Shown here: positions 20,304 to 28,686 of the stretch, in pieces
How the letters are laid out: every line of letters begins with the position of its first letter
How positions within the stretch are numbered: the stretch's first letter is position 1
Assembly (NCBI RefSeq): GCF_000023785.1
Contig: NC_012982.1
Coordinates: 1,550,001 to 1,614,000, forward strand
Direction: 5' to 3'
Source of the DNA: Hirschia baltica ATCC 49814
GTDB taxonomy: Bacteria; Pseudomonadota; Alphaproteobacteria; Caulobacterales; Hyphomonadaceae
DNA: 64,000 nt
Translations under genes and position numbers: made by a program
Notes under the pieces: generated by a model
Seen by the model: the letters and a program-made list of their open reading frames with translations, nothing else
Database searches by the model: none
What the model was told of the DNA's origin: nothing

Positions 20304-20373
20304 ATGATGCTAATTCTGGCGAATTTAGCCAGAAGCCGCAAAAATTGATATTAGTCTAGAATTGAGGAACGTC

Positions 20374-21387
20374 GTGAAAGCATATCACATTGGAGCGCAG
20401 GCTGGGATTTCGTCTTTAACTGCAGTTGAAGTGCCTGAGCCAAAAGTGACGCCAGGCAACGTAATTGTCCGAGTGAAGATGGTTTGTTTAAATCATCGCG
20501 ATGTTAGGATTATTTGTGGTGAATATGGACCTAAACGTCCTGCAGACCGAATTCCTAACTCTGAAGGTGTTGGTTGCGTCGAAGAAGTTGGTTCGGATGT
20601 AACTGGATTTGTTAAAGGTGATCGCGTTATCGCACCTCACTTTGTGTCTTGGAGCCGAGGTCCTTTTTTTCAAGCTGTTTTTGCGCGTGATGTAGGTGTT
20701 ACCGAAGATGGTTGGTTAGCTGAGTTTGTATCAATACCTGCAAGCGCTTTGGTTAAGGTTCCTGATTCACTTAGCGATCAACAAGTGGTGCCTTTATCTG
20801 CTGCTGGGCTGACAGCCTGGAATGCATTGGTAGAAATTGGTAAAATTAAAGCTGGTGACAAAGTTGTAACGCTTGGAACTGGTGGAGTTTCTATTGCTGC
20901 CATGCAAATCGCCAAGATGCACGGAGCAAAAGTGTGCGTTACATCCTCTAGTGATGAAAAACTGGATGCTGCGAAGAGGCTTGGTGCAGATGTAACTGTG
21001 AATTATCGCGAAACCCCTGAGTGGGGAGCTGCTGTTTTTGATGCTTTGAACGGTGGAGCAGACATTGTGGTCGATACAGCGGGGCAGGCGACTTTAGCTC
21101 AATCAATCAATGCAGCAGCTCCACTTGGCCGTATTGCTATTATTGGTGCTTTAGCGGGTGCCGCGACGACGGGGTTAGCAAACTATGGCTCAATTATAGG
21201 TAAAAACTTAGGCCTATATGGAGTAGCTGCTGGAAGTCGTGAGATGCTTTGTGCTTTGGTAAACGCCGCAGCGGAAAATCAGATTGAGCCTGTTATCGAT
21301 CGAGTTTTTCCTTTTGAGCAAACGCCTGAAGCGTATTCTTACCTTGAAGCTGGCGGGCATATGGGAAAAGTGCTTGTTGAATTATGA
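20374..21387 (+). CDS. Zinc-independent quinone-oxidoreductase-like MDR dehydrogenase
   Basis: About 337 residues, medium-chain dehydrogenase/reductase superfamily. A GroES-like N-terminal domain (NHRDVRIICGEYGP, SEGVGCVEEVGSDVTGF) is followed by a Rossmann domain (VVTLGTGGVSIAAMQIAKMHGAKV, then SSSDEKLDAAKRLGAD). The cysteines of the structural zinc lobe are absent, so it resembles NADPH quinone oxidoreductases or enoyl reductases. GTG 20374 is chosen, with GAGGA four bases upstream. It overlaps the next gene by four bases. In context it probably reduces or oxidises an enone or ketone intermediate. Confidence 0.85.
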   Translation: MKAYHIGAQAGISSLTAVEVPEPKVTPGNVIVRVKMVCLNHRDVRIICGEYGPKRPADRIPNSEGVGCVEEVGSDVTGFVKGDRVIAPHFVSWSRGPFFQAVFARDVGVTEDGWLAEFVSIPASALVKVPDSLSDQQVVPLSAAGLTAWNALVEIGKIKAGDKVVTLGTGGVSIAAMQIAKMHGAKVCVTSSSDEKLDAAKRLGADVTVNYRETPEWGAAVFDALNGGADIVVDTAGQATLAQSINAAAPLGRIAIIGALAGAATTGLANYGSIIGKNLGLYGVAAGSREMLCALVNAAAENQIEPVIDRVFPFEQTPEAYSYLEAGGHMGKVLVEL

Positions 21388-22745
21388 GCGAAAATGCAAC
21401 CCAAAGATTGATTGAGGGCGCTCTTGCTATTCATTGGGAGGCTATATCAAATGCCAGCCGTGTTGCTGCGAAGACATTTCTTCATGATACATTGGCGGTT
21501 GGTGTGGCGGGACGTAATGAACCTTTAGCCGACATTGTTAGTGCGCAAGCACAAAAATGGAGTTGCGGAGATGGTTCTTCTTTTCTTTTAGGTCGGTCCG
21601 GGGTGCGGTTGGCCGCACCTTATGCTGCGTTTGTAAATGCTTACCAGATTCATTGTCAGGAATTTGATTGTGTTCATGAACCAGCCGTAGCGCATCCCAT
21701 GGCTTCTGTTGCTTCCGTTTTGTTAGCTGAAGCGGGTGAAGCCCCTGTTGATGGTCGACAATTTTTAGCGGCTCTCATTGCGGGGGTAGAAGTCGTTGCG
21801 TCTTTAGGTGTTGCAGTAAATGGCAGTTTGAAATTCTTTCGCCCCGCTACTGCAGGGATTTTCGGTGCGGTCATTGCGGTTTCTCACATGCGGCAATTGA
21901 AGTATAATGTTGTTCGGCAAGCATTCGGGCATGCCTTGTCCTTTTGTAGTGGTACCATGCAGGCTCATGTTGAAGGAAAACCAACTCTTGCCTTGCAGGT
22001 TGCTGGAGCAGCTCGCTCAGCAATAGAAGCTGTAGATTTGGCAGTTGCTGGGTTTCCAGCTCCATCCAATTCGTTAGAAGGACCGTTTGGCTATTTTTCG
22101 TTATTTGAGAATGATGCGGATTTAAATGCTACATTAAAGATTCAAGAAGGGTATCATCGAATTCAAGAAGTGAGTTGGAAGCCGTTTCCGACAGGAAGGG
22201 CTGCGCATGGAGCAATAGTAGCGCTCCAAAACATGGTTGAAAGCGAAAATTTAACAACAGAGTCACTGGATCGGTTTGTTTATAGAGCGCCGCCTTTAAT
22301 TGAACGTTTGGTGGGTAGGCGACCCTTTTCCGGTATGAGTGTAAGCTATGCTCGACTTTGTTTTGCTTGGCTCGGTGCAAATGTTTTGCATAAGGGGGGG
22401 GTATCGTTATCCGACTTTACCCGCTCTAACTTGGACGATCCAAAGCTTTTGAATTTATCCGAGAAGATATTTGTTGAAAGTGACGGAACAACAGATTGGT
22501 CTGCATTTGCTCCGGCGGTTGGAATTGCGAAACTTACGAACGGTCGGAGGATTGAGGTTCGAGTTGACAAACAATTTGGGGCCCCTGAGTGGCCTCTCTC
22601 TAGGAAGCAGCACCTCGAAAAGGTGAGGTCATGTTTGTCATATGGTGGTATAGATGAAGCGGACTTAAAGCTTACTCACTTTATAGAAAAAATCGAACTC
22701 ATCAGCGATGTTCATCAAGAGCTTGTTTCTGTTTTAGAAAATTGA
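21384..22745 (+). CDS. MmgE/PrpD family protein
   Basis: A 453-residue member of the MmgE/PrpD family, which includes 2-methylcitrate dehydratase, cis-aconitate decarboxylase and other lyases of polycarboxylates. Visible family segments are FLHDTLAVGVAGR near the N-terminus, AFVNAYQIHCQEFDCVHEPAVAHP, and WKPFPTGRAAHGAIVALQNM. It is translationally coupled to the preceding oxidoreductase (ATGA). No prpB or prpC is nearby, and propionate here goes by the methylmalonyl route, so a methylcitrate-cycle role is unlikely. A dehydration, decarboxylation or isomerisation of an island di- or tricarboxylate is more plausible. Confidence 0.85.
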   Translation: MSENATQRLIEGALAIHWEAISNASRVAAKTFLHDTLAVGVAGRNEPLADIVSAQAQKWSCGDGSSFLLGRSGVRLAAPYAAFVNAYQIHCQEFDCVHEPAVAHPMASVASVLLAEAGEAPVDGRQFLAALIAGVEVVASLGVAVNGSLKFFRPATAGIFGAVIAVSHMRQLKYNVVRQAFGHALSFCSGTMQAHVEGKPTLALQVAGAARSAIEAVDLAVAGFPAPSNSLEGPFGYFSLFENDADLNATLKIQEGYHRIQEVSWKPFPTGRAAHGAIVALQNMVESENLTTESLDRFVYRAPPLIERLVGRRPFSGMSVSYARLCFAWLGANVLHKGGVSLSDFTRSNLDDPKLLNLSEKIFVESDGTTDWSAFAPAVGIAKLTNGRRIEVRVDKQFGAPEWPLSRKQHLEKVRSCLSYGGIDEADLKLTHFIEKIELISDVHQELVSVLEN

Positions 22746-22753
22746 AATTTTTT

Positions 22754-22782
22754 ATAGGCAGCGGTGAAAAACCGCCGCCTAT
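22754..22782. terminator. Hairpin between convergent genes
   Basis: ATAGGCAGCGGT (22754-22765) pairs with ACCGCCGCCTAT (22771-22782) with one A-C mismatch, between the MmgE/PrpD and SDR stop codons. No strong T tract follows on either strand, so efficiency may be low. Confidence 0.5.
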
Positions 22783-22790
22783 TCGTGGTT

Positions 22791-23627
22791 CTAGTGTGGT
22801 TCTTCACCGCCTGAAACATTCATGGATTCTGCAGTAATATATTCTGCTTCATTACTGCATAAAAATGCTACTGCATTGGCCGTATCGTTTGGGAGGCCCG
22901 GACGACCTAGAGGTATTCTGGAAGCCATGTCTTTCATATATTGTTCTAGTGTCTTGCCTTGTTTTTCAGCAAAATACTCATTTTGCCAAGCGCCCAGTCC
23001 TGTTGTAACATGGTTTGGGCAGACATTGTTTACAGTTATAGCATGTTCACCAAGCTCGATAGCTGCAGAACGGGCAAGACCGACTAAACCATGCTTAGAT
23101 GAGGTGTAGGCTTGTGCGCTATGGAAGCCGCTTTTAGCTGCTTGACTGGCTATGTTGATGATGCGGCCACCTTTGCCTTGCTGAATCATTTGTGTCGCAG
23201 CTGCTTGGGTGCCAAAAAATGCACCAGTCAAATTTACGTCAATAACTGCGCGCCAGTCTTCAGACGTGACTTCTAACAGCGGTTTCATAATATAACCTAT
23301 ACCAGCGTTGTTGACCCAAATATCTAGGCTCCCATGGCTGCTGGCTGCGTGATCAGCAAGTGCAAAGACCTCATCTCGGTTTCGGACATCGCACACTTTT
23401 GAAGTGACTTTCGCGCCCAGATTTTGAAGTGTTTCAGTGATCTGCTCCATTTCAGACTGTTCACCAATCATATTCTTTGGGGTAGCCATATCACGAGAAC
23501 TACCGATATCGGATAAGACTATGTTTGCGCCTTCGGATGCCAGCCTTATAGCAATAGCTTCACCAAGCCCATTTTTTCTGCCTGATCCTGTAATAACGGC
23601 TGTTTTACCTAGAAAACGTTTACTCAT
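22791..23627 (-). CDS. SDR-family NAD(P)-dependent oxidoreductase
   Basis: A 278-residue short-chain dehydrogenase. The nucleotide motif is TGSGRKNGLGEAIAIRLA, with an insertion in the glycine loop; NNAGIGY follows; the catalytic serine lies in IINIASQAAKSGF and the YxxxK pair in YTSSKHG. The C-terminus ends with MNVSGGEEPH. It is downstream of and overlaps the HapK-like gene by four bases, forming a two-gene leftward operon that shares an intergenic operator with the rightward methyltransferase operon. Substrate unknown, most likely an alcohol/ketone step in the island pathway. Confidence 0.9.
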   Translation of the reverse strand: MSKRFLGKTAVITGSGRKNGLGEAIAIRLASEGANIVLSDIGSSRDMATPKNMIGEQSEMEQITETLQNLGAKVTSKVCDVRNRDEVFALADHAASSHGSLDIWVNNAGIGYIMKPLLEVTSEDWRAVIDVNLTGAFFGTQAAATQMIQQGKGGRIINIASQAAKSGFHSAQAYTSSKHGLVGLARSAAIELGEHAITVNNVCPNHVTTGLGAWQNEYFAEKQGKTLEQYMKDMASRIPLGRPGLPNDTANAVAFLCSNEAEYITAESMNVSGGEEPH

Positions 23628-23938
23628 GATGCATCACTCAAGTCTTCGGTAATAATAAAGGTTGGAGTTGCCCATTCATTGAACTCAGCTGCAACTTTAG
23701 TCATCACATTTGTGCGTGTTTCCTCTGTGAAGAGTGGCATGTTTGCTATGTCTAGGATCTCAATATATTGGTAAGGTGGCTGGCCATCATTTCCAAGGAG
23801 TGAAATTGCTTTCAATATCTGGAAGTTTTTGACGGAAGCTAAGCTGTTTACAGTTGGAAGATCTGTTTCCTTTGCCCACTTTAAATAGTCAGCTTCATCT
23901 TTTCCAGGTTTGAGATTCAATAGAACGATAATTCTCAT
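23624..23938 (-). CDS. HapK/REDY-like small protein (dimeric alpha/beta-barrel type)
   Basis: About 104 residues starting MRIIVLLNLKPGKDEADYLKWAKETDLPTVN, with ..PPYQYIEILDIANMPLF in the middle. This pattern matches the REDY-like HapK family, first described from prodigiosin gene clusters and related to dimeric alpha/beta-barrel proteins such as antibiotic monooxygenases and cyclases. Molecular role in the family is poorly known. ATG 23938 is chosen, since the preceding in-frame codons look like leader and the domain starts here. It is the first gene of a leftward operon with the SDR. Its presence in a putative pyrrole or heterocycle catabolic island is suggestive but not proof. Confidence 0.75.
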   Translation of the reverse strand: MRIIVLLNLKPGKDEADYLKWAKETDLPTVNSLASVKNFQILKAISLLGNDGQPPYQYIEILDIANMPLFTEETRTNVMTKVAAEFNEWATPTFIITEDLSDAS

Positions 23939-23981
23939 GAGTGTGCTCCCTCTTGTCATATTGAGTTTTGTCTGGCACATA

Positions 23982-24001
23982 TTGTTATATCATTATACCA
24001 A
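23982..24001. promoter_or_regulatory. Candidate GntR/UTRA operator in divergent intergenic region
   Basis: TTGTTAT-ATCATT-ATACCAA is one of the best copies of the island element: the arms match at six of seven positions as inverted repeats. It lies between the leftward HapK-like/SDR genes and the rightward methyltransferase operon, 15 bases before the latter's GTG start, where binding could block both directions. Confidence 0.7.
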
Positions 24002-24015
24002 AAAGGAAACCTGTC

Positions 24016-25233
24016 GTGGAACATAATTCTCAATCTTCGCCACATGTATATGAGGGGCCGCCAGATTATCGTGTTGTTGGTCGTCATGCGGTTTTTCCTG
24101 AGACAAGCCATGATGAAGTTGAAAGAATAAATTACCTAGCTCAAATGAATCGTTTTTTATCTACCAGCATCGTTCCTGGTGTGAGGGCGGCGTATGAAAC
24201 AGAAGTTCAACCAAAGTTTCAAAAAAAACATGGGCACGGCATCTCAAACCGTCATGAGGCAAGAAAAGCTTTGCTCGAAAATTCGATTTTTTGCTTCTGG
24301 TCAGCGGTACGACGAGCAACTATGGAGCAGCGTCAACAGGCTGGTAGATGGACTGCGATACGCCAGCGTGAACGATTAGCTGAAATTGCTAAAGAGCTTA
24401 CAAACGATGATGATAGGTTAGAGTTAGATTCCGAGATTGTTATTCCAAGATATGTTTCGGGCGTTGATCACCATTGTATGCCTGGAAGTTACCACAGTGA
24501 GTATTTTGCCGGAGATGTTACAAATGGTGCTAATTACGATCATGCTGGGTTTGTGACGACAGCAGGATTGCTCGGGAAGTATTCTGATGGCGGTGGGAAG
24601 GCTGTAGTTAATTGGGTAAAGAAGAATTTACCGGATTTTCACCCCAAAAATATATTAGAGATCGGTGGGACTGTCGGCCATAGTTCTTTGCCGATTGCAG
24701 AAGCATATCCTGATGCTCAAATGACTGTGGTGGATGTTGGGGCGCCGGTACTTAGATACGCGCTTGCTAGAGCTAAGTCTCTTAATGTTGAAAATATTCG
24801 TTTCGTTCAAGCAAGTGGTGAGGATCTTTCGCGTTTTCCAGATGCAAGTTTTGATTGGATTCAAACAACTATGTTTTTACATGAGCTTTCTTCTAGTGCT
24901 CTACGAAATATATTCAATGAAACGCGCCGCCTTCTCAAGCCTGGTGGAATTGTTCTTCATGTAGAACAACCTCAATATACTTCAAACATGCCGATCTTTG
25001 AGCAAACAATGCGTGATTGGGATGCATTTTATAACAATGAGCCTTTTTGGAGTCGTATGCATGAAATCGACTTAACTCAACAGATGGTCGATGCAGGGTT
25101 TGACGCTAAAAATATTATTCACGGCGGAGTGACAGGCGTGGTGGATAAAGAATTGTTTCCAGATGCAGCGGAAGATGAAAGCGAAGATTTTGGACGTAAA
25201 GCTGCTTGGCATGTTATCGGAGGAAAAGTGTAA
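24016..25233 (+). CDS. Class I SAM-dependent methyltransferase
   Basis: About 405 residues with an N-terminal region of roughly 190 residues with no recognised domain, then a Rossmann methyltransferase domain: motif I ILEIGGTVGHSSLPIAEAYP, acidic VVDVGAPVLRYALARA, FVQASGEDLSRFPDASFDWI and LLKPGGIVLHVEQPQ. GTG 24016 is preferred, with AAGGA eight bases upstream; the longer upstream frame would overlap the operator. It opens an operon with a 117-residue protein and a flavoprotein, each overlapping by one base. Which atom it methylates is unknown; a catabolic island would use it for modification or transfer of a methyl group. Confidence 0.85.
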   Translation: MEHNSQSSPHVYEGPPDYRVVGRHAVFPETSHDEVERINYLAQMNRFLSTSIVPGVRAAYETEVQPKFQKKHGHGISNRHEARKALLENSIFCFWSAVRRATMEQRQQAGRWTAIRQRERLAEIAKELTNDDDRLELDSEIVIPRYVSGVDHHCMPGSYHSEYFAGDVTNGANYDHAGFVTTAGLLGKYSDGGGKAVVNWVKKNLPDFHPKNILEIGGTVGHSSLPIAEAYPDAQMTVVDVGAPVLRYALARAKSLNVENIRFVQASGEDLSRFPDASFDWIQTTMFLHELSSSALRNIFNETRRLLKPGGIVLHVEQPQYTSNMPIFEQTMRDWDAFYNNEPFWSRMHEIDLTQQMVDAGFDAKNIIHGGVTGVVDKELFPDAAEDESEDFGRKAAWHVIGGKV

Positions 25234-25586
25234 TGAGCATTGAAGCTGCACTTCGTGAAGCTGGCGCAAAACCAGCAGGTAAACGCCCTTGGTTTTTGGA
25301 TGAGGATGTTGAAACAGTGTTGGCTATAACGCTTTCTGTTTCGCAAGAGCTCACAGTTGCACGGCAACGAATAGATACACTTGAACGACTGCTTGAGAGT
25401 AAGGGTATACTGACGCGAGCAGAAGTGGAGAATTACACTCCAGATAAGCAGGCTGCTGACGAGCGAGCTTTATGGGTTCAAGAATACATATCGCGTGTAC
25501 TTCGTGTTCTTCAGCAGCGGGGTGAAGCATCAGCAACTAATACTGATGTTGCTTCTGAAGACCTTGGCGATGAGCTAGCTCGATAA
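25233..25586 (+). CDS. Small helical protein of unknown function
   Basis: A 117-residue protein whose ATG overlaps the last base of the methyltransferase stop (TAATG), and whose own stop overlaps the flavoprotein start the same way. It is predicted mostly helical: residues about 25-65 (VETVLAITLSVSQELTVARQ, then IDTLERLLESKG) look like a coiled coil, and 75-100 form another helix (WVQEYISRVLRVLQQR). No signal peptide, membrane segment or catalytic motif. The tight coupling suggests an accessory subunit of the methyltransferase or of the FAD protein. I do not recognise the family. Confidence 0.75.
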   Translation: MSIEAALREAGAKPAGKRPWFLDEDVETVLAITLSVSQELTVARQRIDTLERLLESKGILTRAEVENYTPDKQAADERALWVQEYISRVLRVLQQRGEASATNTDVASEDLGDELAR

Positions 25587-26977
25587 TGAAGCAAACATTT
25601 GAATTTTCAGTTCCTGTCCTTATTGTGGGGGGCGGGGCGTGCGGTGCTGCGGCAGCTTTGGCAGCAAGGGATGCTGGATTAGAGCCGTTGCTTATAGAGC
25701 AAGATGACAATCCTACTGGTTCGACAGGTATGTCACAGGGACTTTTTTGCGCTGCAGGAACGCATTTTCAACGAGAAGCGGGAATAGAAGATAGTCCCGA
25801 AATCTTTTTTCAAGATATTCAAAAAAAGACTAAGGGAATGGCGGATCCGGTCATAAGTCGGTTAATATCTGAAGGGTCTGCAAAAACTTTAGAGTGGTTG
25901 GTCCAGCGTCACAACTTCCCATGGACGCTTGATCTGCGATTTAAGCCTTCTTACGGCAATTCACGCGCTCGTATACACGGCTGGGCGGGGCATTCTGGTA
26001 AAGATATGGTGCAGTGGTTTCATCGCCGATTAAGTGATGTCGAGGTTGATGTTCTGCTTAATACGAAACTGGTAGATATAATCATTGGTGATGATGGCGA
26101 AATTATTGGGGCTGTCATTAAAGGTGGAGATGGTGAATCGCAAACTATTGGATGTGATGCGCTTATTCTTGCAAGTGGTGGGTTTGGCGCAAATCAAAGT
26201 ATGACGCAAAAATTCATGCCGGAAACCAAAGCATTCCGATTTAATGGACATGAGGGTAGCGAAGGCGACGCTGTATTAATCGGTGAGCGTCTTGGTGCGG
26301 CTGTTGGAGATATGGGTAGTTATCAAGGATATGCAATGTTGGCGGATCCTGTTGGAATCTCTGTACCTCCAAATGTTCTTATAGAAGGGGGGGTAATTGT
26401 GAATTCCCTTGGAAGGCGTTTTACTGACGAGTCGGATGATATTGCTGGTATGGTTTTGCCTTTATCGGAACAGCCAGGCGGGACCGGATGGGTTGTTTTT
26501 GACGCCCGTATTTGTGGGGAATGTGAGCATATTCCTGAAATGCAGGAATTAAAAAAGCTGGGTGTTATTCAAACTGCTTCTAGTATCGAAATCATGGCTG
26601 ATCGAATGGGTGTATCTGAACAGAGTCTGAGAGATACATTTCTGTCAATTCGTAATGCTGTAGAAAACGGTGGAGCGGATTCTTTGGGACGTAATTGGTC
26701 AAACTCAGTATCAGCACTCTCTGAAAGTTTTCACTATATACGTGTGACTGGTGCACTATATCACACTCAGGGCGGTTTACAGATAGATAGTGAGGCTAGG
26801 GTTGTACGCCGTGACGGCCGTTCGTTTTCTAACCTTTTCGCCGGTGGTGGTGCAGCAAGATCTGTATCTGGCCCGTCTTCTTGGGGGTATTTGCCTGCAA
26901 TGGGATTGACCACTGCTGTTGTATTGGGTGGCATTGCTGGAAAAAATGCAGCCAAGATTGCACGAAAATTAGCCTGA
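25586..26977 (+). CDS. FAD-dependent oxidoreductase, fumarate-reductase/ketosteroid-dehydrogenase type
   Basis: A 463-residue FAD_binding_2 flavoprotein. The dinucleotide fold is at residues 8-40 (VPVLIVGGGACGAAAALAAR, then EPLLIEQ). The C-terminal FAD site has FSNLFAGGGAARSVSG and GYLPAMGLTTAVVLGG. Relatives reduce or desaturate a C-C bond next to a carbonyl (fumarate reductase, urocanate reductase, 3-ketosteroid dehydrogenases). No cytochrome or signal peptide is fused, so it is cytoplasmic. It is coupled to the preceding small protein. In a catabolic island it may introduce or remove a double bond alpha-beta to a carbonyl. Confidence 0.87.
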   Translation: MKQTFEFSVPVLIVGGGACGAAAALAARDAGLEPLLIEQDDNPTGSTGMSQGLFCAAGTHFQREAGIEDSPEIFFQDIQKKTKGMADPVISRLISEGSAKTLEWLVQRHNFPWTLDLRFKPSYGNSRARIHGWAGHSGKDMVQWFHRRLSDVEVDVLLNTKLVDIIIGDDGEIIGAVIKGGDGESQTIGCDALILASGGFGANQSMTQKFMPETKAFRFNGHEGSEGDAVLIGERLGAAVGDMGSYQGYAMLADPVGISVPPNVLIEGGVIVNSLGRRFTDESDDIAGMVLPLSEQPGGTGWVVFDARICGECEHIPEMQELKKLGVIQTASSIEIMADRMGVSEQSLRDTFLSIRNAVENGGADSLGRNWSNSVSALSESFHYIRVTGALYHTQGGLQIDSEARVVRRDGRSFSNLFAGGGAARSVSGPSSWGYLPAMGLTTAVVLGGIAGKNAAKIARKLA

Positions 26978-27018
26978 AATAGATTCATCTCATTTTCGTG
27001 CTTGCGCGTAATATTAAT

Positions 27019-27038
27019 ATGTCATAACATTAGTACAA
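27019..27038. promoter_or_regulatory. Candidate GntR/UTRA operator before the FAD-oxidase gene
   Basis: ATGTCAT-AACATT-AGTACAA fits the 20-base island element, though more weakly. Its left arm is the reverse complement of the right arm at 53936-53942. It lies in the only sizeable gap inside the 24.0-33.7 kb gene run, implying an internal promoter for the oxidase-HyuAB part. Confidence 0.45.
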
Positions 27039-27072
27039 ATGAGATTTGATTGTAGAATTGGTTGATTTTGAG

Positions 27073-28686
27073 ATGTCTGACACCGTGCCGTTGATACATG
27101 GTTCCAAGCTTGCCTTGGACATTGCCTCTCTAATTGGAGGGGAGAATGTTAAAACTGATGCAGAAACGCGAAATTTGTATAGTCAAGACATATGGCTGCC
27201 AATTGAGCATACGGTCGATATGGTTGTGTCTCCAGGTTCTCTGGAGGAGCTACAAGAGGTTTTATCGTTAAGCCATAAAGCTGGTGCATTTATCGCGCCG
27301 CGAGGCAGCGGAATGAGCTATACGGGTGGTTATGTGCCAGCCGGTCCTCGAACAGTATCCTTAGATATGAGCCGTATGAACCGGATTTTATCTATTAGTC
27401 GTGATGATATGACCGTCACTGTGGAATCTGGAGTGACGTGGAAGCAATTGAATGATGCTTTAAATCCACTGGGTTTGAGGACGCCATTTTGGGGGCCCAT
27501 GTCTGGGTTGAAGTCGACTATTGGTGGCGGTATTTCACAATTAAATGCGATGTTCGGAGCTGCTCATCACGGTACATCTAGTGAGAGTGTTGTTGCAATG
27601 ACTGTAGTGGCGGCTGACGGTTCTGTTATCCGAACTGGTGCGCGCGGAGTTGGTGGTGATGAGCCGTTTTATCGTCACTTTGGTCCAGATTTAGCAGGAT
27701 TGTTCTGTGGTGATTGTGGTGCTTTGGGGGTTAAGGCAGAAATTACACTTCGTCTAATGACAATGCCAAATCATGACCTGCAATCGTCATTTTCTTTTAA
27801 GACAGGTGAAGATCTTTTGCTTGCTATGGCTGAACTCAGTCGGGCCGGAGTTGCCTGTGAACTTTGTGCGTTTGATCCAGGTTTGACAAAAGTTAGATTA
27901 ACGCGCGCCAGCTTAACGGCTGATGTGAAAACACTTGGGGCAGTTGTTGGCAAAGAAAAATCTTTACTCAAAGGACTTATGTCCGCTTCTAAGATCGCTG
28001 TAAGTGGACGAAACATTGTTGGAGTTGATGAATATCCTCTTCATGTCATTTGTGAAGGCCGCTCAAGTGCGGGCGTTGAATGGGACATGAGCGAGGCAGA
28101 ACGAATTGTTCAGAAATTCAATGGAAAGAAGATCGAAAATTCAATTGCTAAAATAATTCGTTCAATGCCATTTCCTGCATTAAATAGTATGGTTGGCCCA
28201 ACAGGTGAAGCGTGGGTTCCTATTCATTGTGTAGCTTCTCTTAAGAATGCACCGGCTATTTTTGATGAAGTACAAGCTGCATATGATGCTCATGCTGAAG
28301 AAATGAAAGCTTTGAGTGTGCAAACTGGCTTTTTGTTCACATCTATGTCGACCAATGCTTTGATAATAGAACCAGTTTATTTCTGGCCACAAGGATGGCG
28401 GGAGATACATGAAGACGGGATGGAGGCTTCACATATCCAGAAGCTTACCAAACGTCAGGAAAACCCTGCTGCAACTGATTTGGTTAAACTGTTGCGTTCA
28501 GAGCTTCTGGATATTTTTCAAAAATATGGTTGCGGACATTTTCAAATTGGCCGGACCTATCCCTACGTGAATTCACGCGATGAGACTTCTATTGAGATAC
28601 TGAATGCGGTCAAACGAGTGATGGATCCAAATGGAACTCTTAATCCCGGAGTTCTTGGACTTCCAGCACGCGGAGACTTGTCATGA
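27073..28686 (+). CDS. FAD-binding oxidase/dehydrogenase, p-cresol-methylhydroxylase/VAO-like
   Basis: About 537 residues. The N-terminal PCMH-type FAD domain is clear: FIAPRGSGMSYTGGYVPAGP, VSLDMSRMNRILSI, MTVTVESGVTWKQLNDAL and STIGGGISQLNAMFGAAHHG. The C-terminal cap ends YPYVNSRDETSIEILNAVKR and DPNGTLNPGVLGL, as in 4-cresol dehydrogenase and glycolate-oxidase-like members. Such enzymes oxidise benzylic alcohols, hydroxy acids or alkyl side chains. ATG 27073 is chosen; no good ribosome site is seen, and in-frame TTG codons lie upstream (27046, 27058). It overlaps the next oxidoreductase gene by four bases. A paralogue lies at 47697-49310. Confidence 0.85.
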   Translation: MSDTVPLIHGSKLALDIASLIGGENVKTDAETRNLYSQDIWLPIEHTVDMVVSPGSLEELQEVLSLSHKAGAFIAPRGSGMSYTGGYVPAGPRTVSLDMSRMNRILSISRDDMTVTVESGVTWKQLNDALNPLGLRTPFWGPMSGLKSTIGGGISQLNAMFGAAHHGTSSESVVAMTVVAADGSVIRTGARGVGGDEPFYRHFGPDLAGLFCGDCGALGVKAEITLRLMTMPNHDLQSSFSFKTGEDLLLAMAELSRAGVACELCAFDPGLTKVRLTRASLTADVKTLGAVVGKEKSLLKGLMSASKIAVSGRNIVGVDEYPLHVICEGRSSAGVEWDMSEAERIVQKFNGKKIENSIAKIIRSMPFPALNSMVGPTGEAWVPIHCVASLKNAPAIFDEVQAAYDAHAEEMKALSVQTGFLFTSMSTNALIIEPVYFWPQGWREIHEDGMEASHIQKLTKRQENPAATDLVKLLRSELLDIFQKYGCGHFQIGRTYPYVNSRDETSIEILNAVKRVMDPNGTLNPGVLGLPARGDLS

